DNA of 64,000 bases from Macrophomina tecta (GCA_024180945.1 JAKSGN010000006.1:3534001-3598000), one strand, 5' to 3'; positions 47,353 through 60,940 are shown, counted from the first letter of the stretch. The notes: generated from the sequence alone by a model not told the origin. Numbers and translations are program-made.

Positions 47353-48858
47353 TTTGGCGGATCACTGATGTAAGACAAACCGAGGAAGAGAGGAGAGGTA
47401 TCAGTCGGGGAAAACGAACAGGCCCCAAGCTCACCCCGCCTTATTATATGCTTATCCGCGTGGCGCCCTAGCCAATCCCGCATGCGCCGTACATAAGGTA
47501 GGCTTGGGGAGAGCATGGACGTGCGGACAGTAATACTAAGGCGGAAGACGCGCCCAAAACAGCGTGGGCATGTCTGGGCGCAAGAGGATCCTTTCAGCCA
47601 CCATGGTCGGGATGCCAGAAGCGGATTGGAGCTGGGGCAGGCAACCCTTGGACGCAAGAGTCAACAGCATGCCGGCGGTGAAGGCTGAGTATATTGTCGA
47701 CTGCGTTTCATAGCTTTCGCCGGACACGGAGCGCGACTCTTGGCCTCTCTTGGCGGCCAAGGAGATTCCAAGATGGCCAAGGCGTGGAGTGGGGACGTGC
47801 GACGCGGGGTCGCCGCGTCCGGTCTCTGGGGTGCGGAGAGCAGGATGCCGCCGAAGCTGTTGGTGGAAGAGGCTTCCTTGGCCGTCTCCGCCGGATGTCA
47901 CTGTCGGATGGATCGTGGTGACATGGTCAATAGGAATGGTCACTTCGCATCGTCCACTACTTCGTCCGGTACGTTGACAAGCCGCTGGTGAGCTTCTCGG
48001 ATCCGTGAAACAGGCTCTCGAATAAAACATTGCCAAGTGGGCGTCGACACGCAGTTGAGCACGAGATCGTGCCACTGAACTCTCAGACGCTTTGAACCAG
48101 GACATCGGCATATCTGCGGGGCGCTTTAGCTTTAACGGCGTGGGTTCTCGGCGGAAATCGCCACGACCGGAATCATAGCAGTCCATGCGAAGCTGGATGC
48201 CTGACGTTGCTGATGTCGTTGCTGTGCCGCGGGGAGTCCCTCCGTCGCTGCATGCGGACATCCCGTCAGGGCGCCGGCAATTCCTCTTTCGGGTTACTCT
48301 CGAGCAAACGCCCAATCGCTCGAAGCCAACGTGCGGTTGGCGTCAGCCATTGGTCAGAGATACGACGGCTGACTGCAACATCACTTCCCGCTATGTTGAG
48401 CTGCGCCGTTGAGGCTCGCCAGCCAAGCCTCAGTTCCTTGGTAGCCTCCCTGCCAGTTATTTTATTCTCCTGCCGTGCAAGTAAGCTGCCTGCAAGCATC
48501 GAAATTTTCGCCCAGTGCCGAGTCTTCCGCCGTCTCACCCCATGATCTTGCGGTTTTGGCTTCTGTGTCCACGGGGCCCAAGATGCGCAGATGAGAAGCA
48601 TGGAGTTCGATCGATGAGCCTGTATCGAGCCCCCACGAAAATCGTGTCAGTGGAGACTTCGGTCCCTGCAGCAGCTCCAGCAAAGCGAGAAAGCATTGTA
48701 GTACGAACCGGGCTCAGGGATTCGGCTGAGGGTGCCGACATGTCGGCTGCGGTGGTGATACTGCGTTGTTAATCAATGCCATTGTGCTGCCTTGGCCCCA
48801 AGCACGCACGAGCATTGCCGTGGCAGCTTGTGAAGCACAAGCCGTTCATGAACACAGC

Positions 48859-48861
<3 letters not shown>

Positions 48862-48890
<29 letters not shown>
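48862..48890. repeat. Poly-A tract
   Basis: 29 consecutive A, the longest homopolymer in the window. Confidence 0.9.
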
Positions 48891-48895
<5 letters not shown>

Positions 48896-49628
48896 TTCGC
48901 TGTTAGTGGGTACTGAGTCGGGCATGATGTGGTTTGCAGACACCGGCATGTGCGCTCTGTTCTTGCGCATGACCCCCACTGCATGCGTCCAAATGCCTCC
49001 AAAGCTCATGCAAGTACGACACCGACAGTAAACGTTTAAGTACAGATACTTACCGCAGGAGAAAAAAAAAGCACGCACGTCATCAGATGCAAGTCCGTCG
49101 CGGGATATGGCTCTTTCACTGCGCTCAGAGAGCTCTTCTATTCGCTCGTCCTCGTTCCGGACAGGCCTACAGTAAACCGGCCCACACGTAGAAACTGTTG
49201 CTGTGCCCTTGATGATCCACATGCTGTCGTTAGTGGTGTGATCGTACTTCCTTAACCAGGCTAAAACGTTACCGCGGCCACCAACTGCACGCAAGTCGGA
49301 AAGGCGGGGAAGAGAACCGGGGTGACACTCATGATGTTCACAAGCATTAAGTGAGTGGATTGATGCGAGAGCGCCGAGATGCAGGGTATCGGGCCAAGTA
49401 CCAAGTTACTGGAGCCAGCGTTGGGTGAAACGCTCTCGGTCCTACAAGGACAGCAGCGGCGGCGGCACATTCGCCTAGCAACTCACCCAAGCACCTCCAA
49501 GCAATCGTGTGGCCCGCACACGTATCTGGGTACAGGCGAAAACGCTAGGGAGCCCGAAGGTGTTGCACCTGGGTTGAGCCCTTTCTTCACTAAGAGGGCA
49601 AGCAACGCCTTCTCACCCGGTGCCCCCC

Positions 49629-49656
49629 AACACACACACACAAACACACAAACACC
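49629..49656. repeat. CA-rich microsatellite
   Basis: Repeated ACACAC units broken by AAAC, next to the stop codon of the alcohol dehydrogenase gene. Confidence 0.7.
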
Positions 49657-49670
49657 TCAACTCGAGGCTT

Positions 49671-50920
49671 CTACCACACGAGAACAGGCTTAACGACCTC
49701 TCCGCTTTCCAGCATTGCTGTGATCGCATCCTCCCATTTCTCAATTGGATACTCTTTCACCAGCTTCTCAATCGGGAACTCACCATCTCTCCACCACTTC
49801 AGCATCCTTGGCACGAAATCCTGCGGATACGCCTCCCCCATGACCAAGAAATTCACCTTTGCCGACAGGTACTGCAGCTCTTTATAGGGAATCATCAGCC
49901 CATCGCCAGGCGGCGCAGGCGCGAGTAGCACCACCTGCCCTTCCCGCCGAAGCACCCGCATGCTCGCCTGCATCACCGCCACCGCCCCGGTCGTCTCCAC
50001 TACCCCATCAATCCCCTCCGGCGCCGCCTCCTTCACTGCCTGCACAATATTCTCCCACCCGTGCGTCCCGGCCGTATTCACGACATGAGTCGCTCCGAAC
50101 TCTCTCGCCCTCTCCAACCGGCTCGCCACCCTATCCACCGCCACAATCACCTTGCAGCCGGACAGCTTCGCCGCCATCACTGCACCGAAGCCCACAGCCC
50201 CTAGCCCCGTGACTAGCACCGCTGTCTCGCCATTCGCTTTCAACGCGTTCAACACCGTCCCCGCGCCCGTCATGAAGCCGCAGCCCAGCGGCGCCAGCAG
50301 CCGCAGGTCGGCGTCCGGGTCCGTCGCGGAGACAAAGTCGCCCAGCGGCACGACGGACCGCACGTGCGCGCGCGAGAAGTGCGCAAAGGACGACTGCCCG
50401 AAAAAGCGGCCTGCGACGTCGAACGAGGCGGACGCGGTGCGCTTGAAGGCGCCCGGGTGCGCCGAGTTGGTCGAAAGCATGGAGGTGCAGGCGTGGACCC
50501 GGGGCGGCGTGGAGGTGCAGGCGGCGCAGTCGCCGCAGCAGGTGTAGGAGAGGAGGACCGGGTCGTTGATTTGGAGGTGGGTGACGGATCTTCCAAGTGC
50601 GGTGATATAACCCGCACCTGGGAGAGAGAGAGAGAGATGTCAGTCGGCGCTCGTTAGGGATTGGAGCGTGGGCATGTGGCGACAAGGTTGGGGGCCAACA
50701 GAGGATTCTACCGACCTTCGTGGCCGAGGACGCGGTCTGGACCCGGTATGCAGGCGAAGACCAGGTCGGAATGACAGATGCCCGTGCCCACCATCCGGAC
50801 AATGACTTCGTCGTCAGCAGGGTCGGAGAGTTCGAGAGTCTCGAAGACGAAGGTGGGCTTTGGGGCTGTAGTCGGCAGCCCTTTGGCAACGATTGCGCGG
50901 GTTTGCGTGTAGGACGCCAT
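49671..50920 (-). CDS. Zinc-dependent alcohol dehydrogenase (MDR), aryl-alcohol type, 383 aa
   Basis: Two exons, 50920-50716 and 50617-49671, total 1152 nt; the intron near 50.63 kb has a (TC)n tract next to its acceptor. Start MASYTQTRAIVAK at 50920. Catalytic-zinc ligands are visible: GICHSD (Cys) and the GHEGAG motif (His, Glu) formed across the splice. Structural-zinc cysteines are CCGDCAAC, then nine residues, then C (RVHAC); the last spacing is a little longer than usual. The NAD domain reads VLVTGLGAVGFGAVMAAKL, with Asp at the end of strand two (VIVAVDR), which favours NAD(H). The layout fits the benzyl-/aryl-alcohol dehydrogenase branch. It would oxidise alcohols or reduce aldehydes in the cytosol. 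The precise substrate is unknown. Confidence 0.92.
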
Positions 50921-52563
50921 GGTTGATGTGAGTGGCAAGGGGGACAAGAGACGGGAAGATGAGGACAGCGTGAAGGAGAGGGGCAGAGCAGGGTTATAAG
51001 GTGAGAATCCAATGGCAGTTCGGTTGTCCTGCAGTCTAACCAAGTGCGCTGACAATTATCTGAGGGTAGTCCCACCGTCTTCACAGGCAAGGCAGCTGTG
51101 GCTGGTGGTCCGAAGCACCAGTGTATTAATCGAGGTTGCGTAACCTTGAGAGCGAGCTCGATCCGCGGTTGGCGGGTCATTTTTTGCGGCTTATCAACGC
51201 TTCCTACCTCGTAATTTAACCGATCCTGCCCTGTATTGGCTCCTGATGCCGCATGCTCTGGCTCCATTAGTAGTGGTATCGCTGGAAGTGTTCTCATCAG
51301 TAACTAGGAATTGCTTCAGCGCTAACTTTGGGAAAGTAGCCGGACTGGACACAGCCAGGCGCTAAATTGTTACGGTTGCTCGTATTAACCAACGGGTGCA
51401 TCTTACAATACTAGAGAGGAAAAGTAGCATCGGCCAAACTAACACTCCAGGTTACTCAATTTGGTCATCGCTGGATAACCTCATTCCAGTTACCCTTCTA
51501 GCATCGCCAACAAATCTCTTCCATTCTTCATCTCGGCTAAATTCAGTCCACATGTGGACTGGATGCGTAGGCTACACCATATTCTACCGACAGCACCAAT
51601 TTTGCTTTCGCCCATTACCATTACTAAGGTCGCAAGTGTACCGACAATCAGAGGGGAGGGAGTCTCACTTAGAGAGCATTGGAGGCATGCATCTGCCCAA
51701 CTTCAATCCCAAAGCAGTTCTTGAGCGCCGAGAGCAGAAAGTCATTGCTTAGCACATCAATGCAATTCTCGATACTCTACACGGTACCATTTAAAGGGCG
51801 AGAACTTGCATGTACAAAGACCTCGATAGGTAAGAAATCTGCGCTGAAGTCAGTACTAAACTCAGAAACCGTGTGCTACTATGCTGACGTCATGGAGTCA
51901 TACAACAGCATTGCATCGTCAAATCTTCCATTTCACGTGGCATGAACCACCCTTACCGAGAATACGAGGGCCCCTACCTGTACGGTCCGCAATAGGAAGG
52001 CAAGAAAAGACGGCCCCCACCGCATGTTTTGAAATCCATGTGATTTCTGTGCCCAGCAAGATGATGCACCGTCTTGGCACCTCTCCGGCTTCTCCTTATA
52101 GACGCAGCGCCTGCCCTCAGCCCGGGCCTGCGATTTCTGCCTGCAAATACGACAACAATGTCTCACATGTTCAATTTCACCAATCTTCAGCAGTCTGTGC
52201 GCAATCCGGATTCTGAGAGCTCGCCTGGGCCTGCATGGCGGCAGCGGCGCCTTGACCATATGCGGCTAATTTCTCCGCATTTTCAGATCCCCACAATTTC
52301 TCCGCAAATGTATGGAGAAGAGGCGCTTGTGGATGGCTGACGGGCGGCCTATTGAACTGCCGACATGACCGCAGTCATAGGAATTATTCCATCCACTCCT
52401 CGCGCTCGCTGTGCGATTTAGCCGCACCGACAGATGAACGCCTCGCCTGGCATGCGCAATCTTAAAGACGTCCAAGATGCCTTGGTGACGGTGCGGGTAG
52501 GTACCTTGTATTTTCTCTTCCCGTCTCTTTGCTTGTCTCTGGTCTTGTCAGTGCTTGTCGACC
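50921..52563. other. 1.6 kb divergent promoter region
   Basis: Lies between the starts of the minus-strand alcohol dehydrogenase and the plus-strand carboxylesterase. Sequence between 51.3 and 52.4 kb is AT-richer than the neighbours. Open frames up to 118 codons show no motif. No gene is supported. Confidence 0.4.
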
Positions 52564-54251
52564 ATGTGGCTTTTCGGCGTCAGCCTGCTCTTTGCCGGGG
52601 CGGCAGCTCTCTCGAATTCTTCCACCCCTACCGCTAAGACGATCAATGGAACATATGCGGGCCGTCACTTGCCCGGCTGGGATCAAGATGCCTTCCTCGG
52701 CATCCCTTTCGCTCAACCTCCGACTGGACAATTACGTTTCAGATGGCCGCAGTCGTTGAATACTTCATTTTCCGAAGTAAGAGATGCAACTACATATGGA
52801 CACAATTGCATCCAACAGAAGAGCACGTTGGCAATTACGGACAACAATGATGAAGATTGTCTCAATCTGAACAGTAGGATGTTTCGTTTCGCTTGGTAGG
52901 CGGTCTTGGCTGATTATCTGAAGTTGTACGCCCAAGTGGATACACCAACACCAGCTTGCCCGTCCTGGTCTGGATTTATGGCGGCGGTCTCTATGCAGGA
53001 TCCGGTGCAGATCCCCAATACAACCTATCAGGCATCGTGAGGACTTCTCAAGATGTTGGCCAGCCCATCATAGCAGTCAGCATCAACTACCGCCTCAGCA
53101 TTTGGGGCTTCCTCCAATCGCAGCAAATTCTCGCCGAAGGCAGCTCCAACGCCGGCCTCCTCGACCAACGCATGGCCCTCCGCTGGCTCCAGGAAAACAT
53201 CGACGCCTTCGGCGGCGACCCCACTAAAGTCACTGTCTGGGGCGAGAGCGCCGGCGCCCAAAGCATCGGCCTGCACCTCCACTCATACAACGGCCGCGAT
53301 GACCACCTCTTCCGCGCCGCGATTCTCGAGTCTGGCGGGCCCACCGGCGCCTCGCTCAACACGCTTCCCTACTACAACGCGCCCATGGAAAATCTCACCC
53401 GCACCGTTGGGTGCTGGGGGGCCTCGAACCCGCTCTCCTGCCTGCGCAACCTGCCCGCCTCGACGCTCTACGCAGCCAACCCGTCCCAAGTCTGGAACCC
53501 CATCGTCGACGGCGACTTCCTGACGGCCTACCCGTCCGACCTCTCCGCCAACGGCACCTTCATCAAAGTGCCCCTCATCACCGGCGCCAACACCGACGAA
53601 GGCACCTCCTTCTCGATCCGCAACCTCGCCAACGCCACCGCCCTCGCCACCAGCCTCCTCTCCTGGCGCAATTACGCCCTCTCTCCGCCCACCATCCGCA
53701 CGCTGCTTTCCCTCTACCCAGACGACACCACCACCCCCAAACCCCCCTATCACGTCCCCGCCTCCGAGCCCTTTGCCAATTACGGCGCACAGTGGCGCCG
53801 CAGCGCCGCCATTGGCGGCGACCTCGTCATGGTCGCCCAGCGCCGCAAGATGGCCGAGACGTACGCCGCCGCAAGCCAGGCCGTCTACTCCTACCGCTTC
53901 GACACCCCGCTGTGGAACGCGAGCGCCGCGACGGGCGCGAATCACTTCGCCAACGTCGTCTTCTCGTTTCAGAACGTCAGCGGCGCGTTGGGGCCGTATG
54001 AGAGCTACAAGGAGCTCAGTTTCGGGATCGGGCGCGCGTATGCGAACTTCGTGGCGACGGGTGACCCGAACGGTGTTGGTGGGGAGGCGGATGGCAAGCC
54101 GCAGTTGCCCGAATGGCCGAGGTATGAGGTCGGGGCGCCGAAGAATTTGGTCTTGAATGCGAATGAAAGCTTCGTTGAGGAGGACACGTGGAGGAGGGAG
54201 GGGATTGCGTTTATTAATTCTAGGGAGGTGTCGAGGGAGTTGTTGTCGTAA
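52564..54251 (+). CDS. Secreted type-B carboxylesterase/lipase, 545 aa
   Basis: Two exons, 52564-52873 and 52924-54251, total 1638 nt. Start MWLFGVSLLFAGAAALS is a typical signal peptide, so the enzyme is probably secreted. Type-B signature two is DEDCLNLN, ending exon 1. Then LPVLVWIYGGGLYAGSG gives the oxyanion hole, and the nucleophile elbow is VTVWGESAGAQS with the catalytic Ser. The acidic member is likely the Glu in ANTDEGTSF, and the His lies in GANHFANVVFSF. N-glycosylation sequons are frequent. Family members hydrolyse carboxylic esters outside the cell, such as lipids, feruloyl or tannin-like esters; which one is not visible. Length agrees with the family (500-570 aa). The gene is 1.6 kb from the divergent alcohol dehydrogenase. 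Confidence 0.93.
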
Positions 54252-54488
54252 ATCTTTTGTGCATTTTAGGCTATTTGCTCCGTATATCTGTATATACAAT
54301 GTGGGGTGTGTCGGCCGCCAGATGTAGTAGCTGAATGATATTAATTGTGCAGACTGGCGGGGGGAGGGGTTTTTTCCCTTTCTGCGGATGGAGGGCTTGA
54401 TGGCGAGGAAAACAGGCCGAGATAATCGACAATCATGCTCATTGTTACTTGCTTTCATGAAATGATTAGTAGGATCGGCAGACGATAC

Positions 54489-54507
54489 GGCACGCATGTT
54501 GCGTGCC
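54489..54507. repeat. Small perfect hairpin
   Basis: GGCACGCA and TGCGTGCC, 8 bp each, separated by TGT. It lies 240 bp after the carboxylesterase stop codon and has no U-run, so it is not a clear terminator. Confidence 0.5.
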
Positions 54508-55046
54508 TAAATGGATTTCAGTTGAAGGCACGCCTTTCATTATGTGGACGAAAAATGCAAAGTATATCTTGTTATTTGAGAAAGCCGCGTTCAGAAGCGG
54601 GAGAACATCTACTCTAAACAGTCAGCGATGAGGGGGATAGGGGCTAACCTACCTTAGGTAGCGCAGTAGGTGCACCGGTCGTGTCCACAAACTTGGCAAT
54701 CATCCATTTCGTCACTCTGCATAGTGAGGCAATTGCAACAATGCCACATATCTGCGGAGGCGCGGATGGAGCTGAAGTTGGTGAGTTCTTGAGTCTAGGC
54801 TGAGTGAGTTAGCTTTTGAGGATACCTCCTTAACTGTTAGACTGCTTAGAAGTAACGCTGGAGAATGTTGGAGGTGGATACTTTGGCTCTGGGCGGACGC
54901 TGCTTTATATGTTGTTATTCCGTCGGAATACAATGCTATTGTCCGCTGCACAATTGTACTTGCGCTTACAGACGAAACTCTGAAACTATTTGGCTTTGTC
55001 TTTAAACTCTAGCTTTACAAAGGCAGAGCTGTGCTTTGATACATTG

Positions 55047-55069
55047 TTTTTTTTTTTAAAAAAAAAAAA
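55047..55069. repeat. T11A12 palindromic tract
   Basis: Eleven T directly followed by twelve A, then CT and nine more A. A near-perfect A/T palindrome in intergenic sequence. Confidence 0.9.
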
Positions 55070-55487
55070 CTAAAAAAAAAGCCAAGGCTATGAAAGCCCT
55101 GATCTTTACTCAACTCCTTAGCTAAGCAGATAAGAGGACAGTCGAGCAGTCTAATCAGCTTCGGAAGATGAGATGATGGACAACAGCACTGTTGACACAC
55201 CCGGCTATTGCCCATATTTGGTTCAAGGCCCAAGATGCAGGATCAAGACTCGGTCAAAATCGATTCATTCTTGCGCCTAAAGCGCATTGTGCGGCAGGGA
55301 GCCTTCTTTCTAACGCCGTTAGCCTTTTGTAGTGTTCCAACGCCGCCCCTCCCCAAAAAAGTCCGACCCGAACGCCGGGTATCTTTGATTTTATAGCATC
55401 GTCCCAGCCGCAACACTCCATATAAGCTGTAAGCCAACATAGGAATACTAGGACAACGTTGTCCGCATCTGCTCCACATACTCAGCC

Positions 55488-57145
<1,658 letters not shown>

Positions 57146-57855
57146 GGCTGCGACGGAGCGAAAGTCGGTGGCAGCAGGAGCGACGGAAGCGGCGGTGGAA
57201 GGCAGCGCGGAGAGATGCGCGTCGAAGTTGCGGGGGCCACAGGTGACAGGCCACAGGCCACAGCTGAGCCGGCGACGCCAGAGACGCGCCCGTGCATCGC
57301 GCCAAGCCGCCGCGCGCCGACGTTTTTGCGATAAGGCTGAGGGCGCGGGAGCCGCACGCCATTCACTCGCCCGCTGTCGCTCTGCCCTTGCCATCACCGC
57401 CTGCCGCCTGCCGCCTGCTGCCTGCCGCCTGCCGCCAGTCCCGGGTGCCATTCCTGACATGTCCGCCGTTGCGTCTTCTCACGGCCATCCTCGCGCTGTT
57501 TGGCCGCCCGCATCAGGCACCCGACACGCGACGCTGTGGATCCCGCCGCGGCCGGCCCGCCCCACACGTCCTGCACGCTCGTCGGGAGTTCGTCCATGGC
57601 GTGACGGTGTTCTTTTCTCTTCTCGAGATCGGCAATTCTCGCCATCGCTACCTGCTCGATAAGCCTGCATGCCTCCGTTCACTCCGCATTCGCCCTTCAC
57701 TTGCTCAAGTCGCACGCTGAGCTCTGCAAACCCAAATGCATTTTGAAGCCGTCTCATATCTACGCGGACAGGTATCTCAACATATCCAAAACGCCATCTT
57801 TATATACAAGGTACAGTACAGTATCAACCCAGTTATCATCTCTTCCGGTCACGTC
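57146..57855. other. Intergenic region upstream of gcn5
   Basis: GC-rich sequence between gcn5 and the dioxygenase gene on the same strand. It includes repeats of CTGCCGCCTGCCG near 57400-57435. Should hold the gcn5 promoter and the dioxygenase 3' end. Open frames on both strands show no motif. Confidence 0.4.
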
Positions 57856-59277
57856 CTACGGCATAAGGCGGGCTGCACCGTTGAACATCTTCTCGGCGAA
57901 CCAGGAGCGCTTGGAGGGAGGGGCGCCGCTGGGCATCGCACCGCTGGGCATCGCACCGCTCGGCGCAGTGCCGTTGCCGCTGCCGCCCGCATCGCCGCCA
58001 CCACCAACAGTGTTGCCGGTGCTGTGGCCACCGTCAGCCGCCAGGTATGCCGCAGCAGTGGCGTTCGAGTCGCGGTCGGCGTTGACGTCGATACCGATGG
58101 AGATCCAGGCAAGGAGACCGTCTGCCACTATCCGTTAGCACGTTTCCGTGCATGCTCCATTACTCCAAGGCACTCACCAGTGATGTCCTCGCTGTTGAGG
58201 TAGATGAACTCCGGGAAGGGGTCGTAGTTGTTGTCCGCCTGGTACGGGGCCCACATGTCGTCGTCGTTGGTGACAGGAGTCTCGGTGTTGGTGTTGTAGG
58301 GGTAGGTGGCCTCGACAGCGCTGCGGAGGGTCTCGTCGAAGAAGAGCTGGCCGATATGGGCAACGGTGCCACCGATCATGGTGCCGTTGGCGGCAGCGGA
58401 GGCGTTGACGTGAGCGACAACATGCTCGTGGGTAGCACGGCCTAAGCAACAGATCAGCTGGCGAATTCCACACTTTAGAGAGCTTCTTACCTTCATAGTG
58501 ACCGGGGAAGATCGTGTCGAATTGCGCAACACCGTCATCGTCAGATTCCTGGACGCCGCGGAGGAAGGTGGTGTTGAGGCCACCCTGACCGTTGGAGACG
58601 TCAATACCCGAGTAGACACCCGTAGCGTTGGCCTTATCGACTCAGTCAGACTCCGTTTTCCCCTTTGATCTAGTCTCGAGGTAGCTTACCGCCCAAATGT
58701 CAATGTACAGGTTCGGGACCGGCTCGCAAGTGTTCACATCAACGAACTGTAGGTCCAAGTGAAGAGGGACACCCGCCTGGCCTTCGGTGACGTCCCTGCG
58801 AATCCATTCACCCTGAACATACTTCCCAGGGCCGTTAGCTTCTTCTTTTGCCTTCCTAAAAGTTGGGAAACTTACGTAAGGCCCAATGGTGTTCTCAGGG
58901 GTCAAAATGCAGCTAGTGTTGGCCTCGAAGAAAGAGCTGGCAACGAAGGAAGGGTTGACGACGCCGGTCATGTTGTGGTTGACCTGCTCGAACTCCTGAA
59001 GAGCGGCAAGGTCACGGCGGTGCTTAACCGACTTGTTGATGCCGCGCTCCTTGCGGAGGCGCTCGGCGGTGGCAGCACGGCGAGCGACGGCACGCTCGTG
59101 GAGAGCCCTCGCCTTCAGCGATCCAGCACACTTGGAGAGGGAGCCGCCCTGCCTGGAGGCGAGAGCATCGCGCGCAACAATCTCACGCTTGACCTTGGCG
59201 TGATCGTGGTGCTCACCAGGGTGGGCGGCAACAAGAGTAGCAGCCGCAACGGCAGCAACAGCAGAAAGACGGACCAT
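57856..59277 (-). CDS. Secreted intradiol ring-cleavage dioxygenase-like protein, 401 aa
   Basis: Five exons: 59277-58876, 58821-58690, 58632-58491, 58441-58178, 58121-57856, total 1206 nt. The N-terminus MVRLSAVAAVAAATLVAAHPG is a signal peptide. The first splice forms TIGPYYVQGEW, the family signature near the iron site; then VPLHLDLQFVDVNTCEPVPN and DGVAQFDTIFPGHYEGRATHEHV follow. The Tyr in GHY and the His pair in THEHV are the expected Fe(III) ligands, with the earlier Tyr in GPYY. The family opens catechol rings between the two hydroxyls; these fungal extracellular members are poorly known, so aromatic or lignin-derived substrates are inference. After the domain comes a Gly-rich tail with a short repeat (SGAMPSGAMPSGAPP) ending FNGAARLMP. 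Typical members have His-Cys after DIW; here it is Ala-Ala. Confidence 0.9.
57925..57969. repeat. 15-bp imperfect tandem repeat in dioxygenase tail
   Basis: About three copies of a GCACCGCTGGGCATC-like unit. In the coding strand each copy reads roughly PSGAM/PSGAP. Confidence 0.7.
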
Positions 59278-60550
59278 TTTGTCGGATGAAGCGAAAGAAT
59301 GGCGGGGATGCGAAGATCAAATGTGAGAGGATATTTTGAGACTTTGCGACCAGCGAGTGTTGTCGAGAATCAGCAGTGATAGACGGTTGACCTTATATAC
59401 TGGGCATCGGCATGGCCAAATGCCCTGCTCATTATTGGCCCTTCGCTAATACCACCTAGTCTACGCGTCCCTTTTCCGAAGCACTCGTTTAATCAGAGGC
59501 TGGCTGATTACGCATGGTCCTAAACACCACCAAAGCTCGGACAGCGGCCTCGCCCGTTCAAGCATATACACCATAAACCAAACATCCAGACGCGCAATGC
59601 TACGGGTGGGTCTCGTGGGCCTACGGCCGCGATATTACCGAAGAAGGTTTAGCTAGACTTGGCGCGGCTGCTTCGTCAGGTTGAAAGGCACCGCTCGAAA
59701 CGAATGCCACGCGGCCTGCCAAGGAACCAACCACCAATTACACCGCCATCGCCGCTGCTTAGCATCAGAGTCGTGGAGCTTCGCCTCGCTCACAGGCTGT
59801 GAGGCTGTTCTGGCGTTGGAAACGTCATTGCAGCAGAGAGCCTTTTTCACTGCCAACAACATCTCGATAGCAAACGCAACCGTTTATGCGAACGAGCCAG
59901 CACTCCGAAGTTGATATTAGCATCGAGCCATTGACCGTTCGGCAAACCGGCTTAACCTACCCCAGATAAAAAAAAAAAAAAAAATAGATTACGGCCTTAG
60001 GAACGCAAGGACCTTTGCCACTGAGGTATGCTCCCTCATCATCAATTCGGAACCGGTATGATTGGCCGAGCTCAACACCGAATAGCTCTGTGCTACAGAG
60101 CTTGCGTAAACTACCCCGGTACTTCGGCGCCGCAATGTTTGAACCCACTCTTTTTGGCGGTGGTCTGTGGCCACACCCAGGTAAGGCTAGCACACAATGC
60201 TTCAAGTGTTTCCAGAGAGAACCACGAATGATGAGCCCCCTATCGCTGTTTCTTTACTGTTCCTTGCCATTGTTGATTTCCGATCCTCAATCCTTCGTCA
60301 CCATGGCCTACTATGGCGTCTTGCAATAGCGTACGCCATCATGCACGTCTCTTCTGCTTCCCTCTAACAGCTGCGTATTTCGCAAACGTAAATGCGCAGT
60401 TTACGAATATTGGCAGATAGAACCGGCATCTCATGTAGCAGATCGATCGGCGAAACTAACTTAGGCCGGAGTGACCGGCCTGTTCCTCCATCACAGTCAC
60501 AGGGGCCTGGTTTCCCCATTACACTCATACACAGCAGTCACACTCCGACA
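59278..60550. other. Intergenic region upstream of the dioxygenase
   Basis: Dioxygenase promoter, then mixed sequence with a 17-A run at 59968-59984. Open frames have no motif. A stretch on the minus strand near 59985-60050 resembles the first half of a tRNA, but no complete cloverleaf can be drawn. Confidence 0.4.
59968..59984. repeat. Poly-A tract
   Basis: 17 consecutive A; on the minus strand it is a T-run. Confidence 0.9.
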
Positions 60551-60940
60551 TCAGACAGCTAGCCGTCTTACACTCTCTGCCGACTTCACGGAGGCGGTAC
60601 ATGCCCCTCGGCTGGTCTTCAGTTCGACGCCCGTTGTTCGCATCTCCGTCATGGCGACCTTGTCGTTCTCAACAAAATAGTACACGTCCGAACAGTTCAT
60701 CGGAAGTACCAGCGCAGTCTTCTCGACGAAGCCTTCGCCCGCGATTGCCTCGCACATTCCATACGGCACGATGAGTGGCTGCTGGCGAAACAGCGCCGCA
60801 ATCGCGGAGAGTCGCGTGTTGATGCGGCGTTGCCATAGGTCAGGGATGAAACCGGATCCTCCTCTCGTCTCCTTCCGCTGACGATATCGACACGCGCTCC
60901 CCCTGATATCGAGACTGGACAGACTTCGGATGTGCGTCAC
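60551..60940 (-). CDS. Possible uncharacterised ORF, 129 aa, doubtful
   Basis: An open frame whose central part has plausible codon use and protein-like composition (LSAIAALFRQQPLIVPYGMC, then LPMNCSDVYYFVENDKVAM). I do not recognise it. The first 30 residues look random and no splice partner is evident, so it may be a fragment of a longer or decayed gene. The opposite strand is also partly open over the same bases and runs toward a coding-like tail at 61067-61204. I cannot decide which strand is coding. Confidence 0.25.
   Translation of the reverse strand: MTHIRSLSSLDIRGSACRYRQRKETRGGSGFIPDLWQRRINTRLSAIAALFRQQPLIVPYGMCEAIAGEGFVEKTALVLPMNCSDVYYFVENDKVAMTEMRTTGVELKTSRGACTASVKSAESVRRLAV

Larger units (their letters stand above)
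47353..49670. other. 2.3 kb intergenic region, no supported gene
   Basis: Upstream region of the transporter and 3' flank of the alcohol dehydrogenase. It contains a 29-A run at 48862-48890 and a CA-rich microsatellite near 49630-49655. An open frame on the minus strand (47536-48315) has no motif and overlaps open frames on the other strand, so I reject it as a gene. Confidence 0.4.
54252..55487. other. 1.2 kb intergenic region between convergent genes
   Basis: AT-rich 3' flanks of the carboxylesterase and GCN5. Contains a perfect 8-bp inverted repeat GGCACGCA/TGCGTGCC with a 3-nt loop at 54489-54507 and a T11A12 palindrome at 55047-55069. No supported gene. Confidence 0.45.

Noticed and set aside
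47536..48315. 259-codon open frame on the minus strand upstream of the transporter
   Set aside because: No recognisable motif, random-looking composition, and open frames on the other strand.
50131..51297. 388-codon open frame on the minus strand
   Set aside because: It overlaps the alcohol dehydrogenase in another frame and runs through its intron and promoter. The real gene has zinc and NAD motifs.
36000..54251. Secondary-metabolite gene cluster
   Set aside because: Tailoring-type enzymes are present but there is no backbone synthase, and each gene also fits ordinary catabolism.
54647..54668. CTACCTTAGGTAG short palindrome-like sequence
   Set aside because: Imperfect and short; such motifs occur by chance or as scattered fungal repeats, and nothing nearby gives it a role.
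59985..60050. tRNA-like half (A-box-like CCTCAGTGG and TTCCTAA) before a T-run on the minus strand
   Set aside because: The anticodon stem does not pair properly and no B-box or T-arm follows before the T-run, so it is at most a chance match or a decayed fragment.
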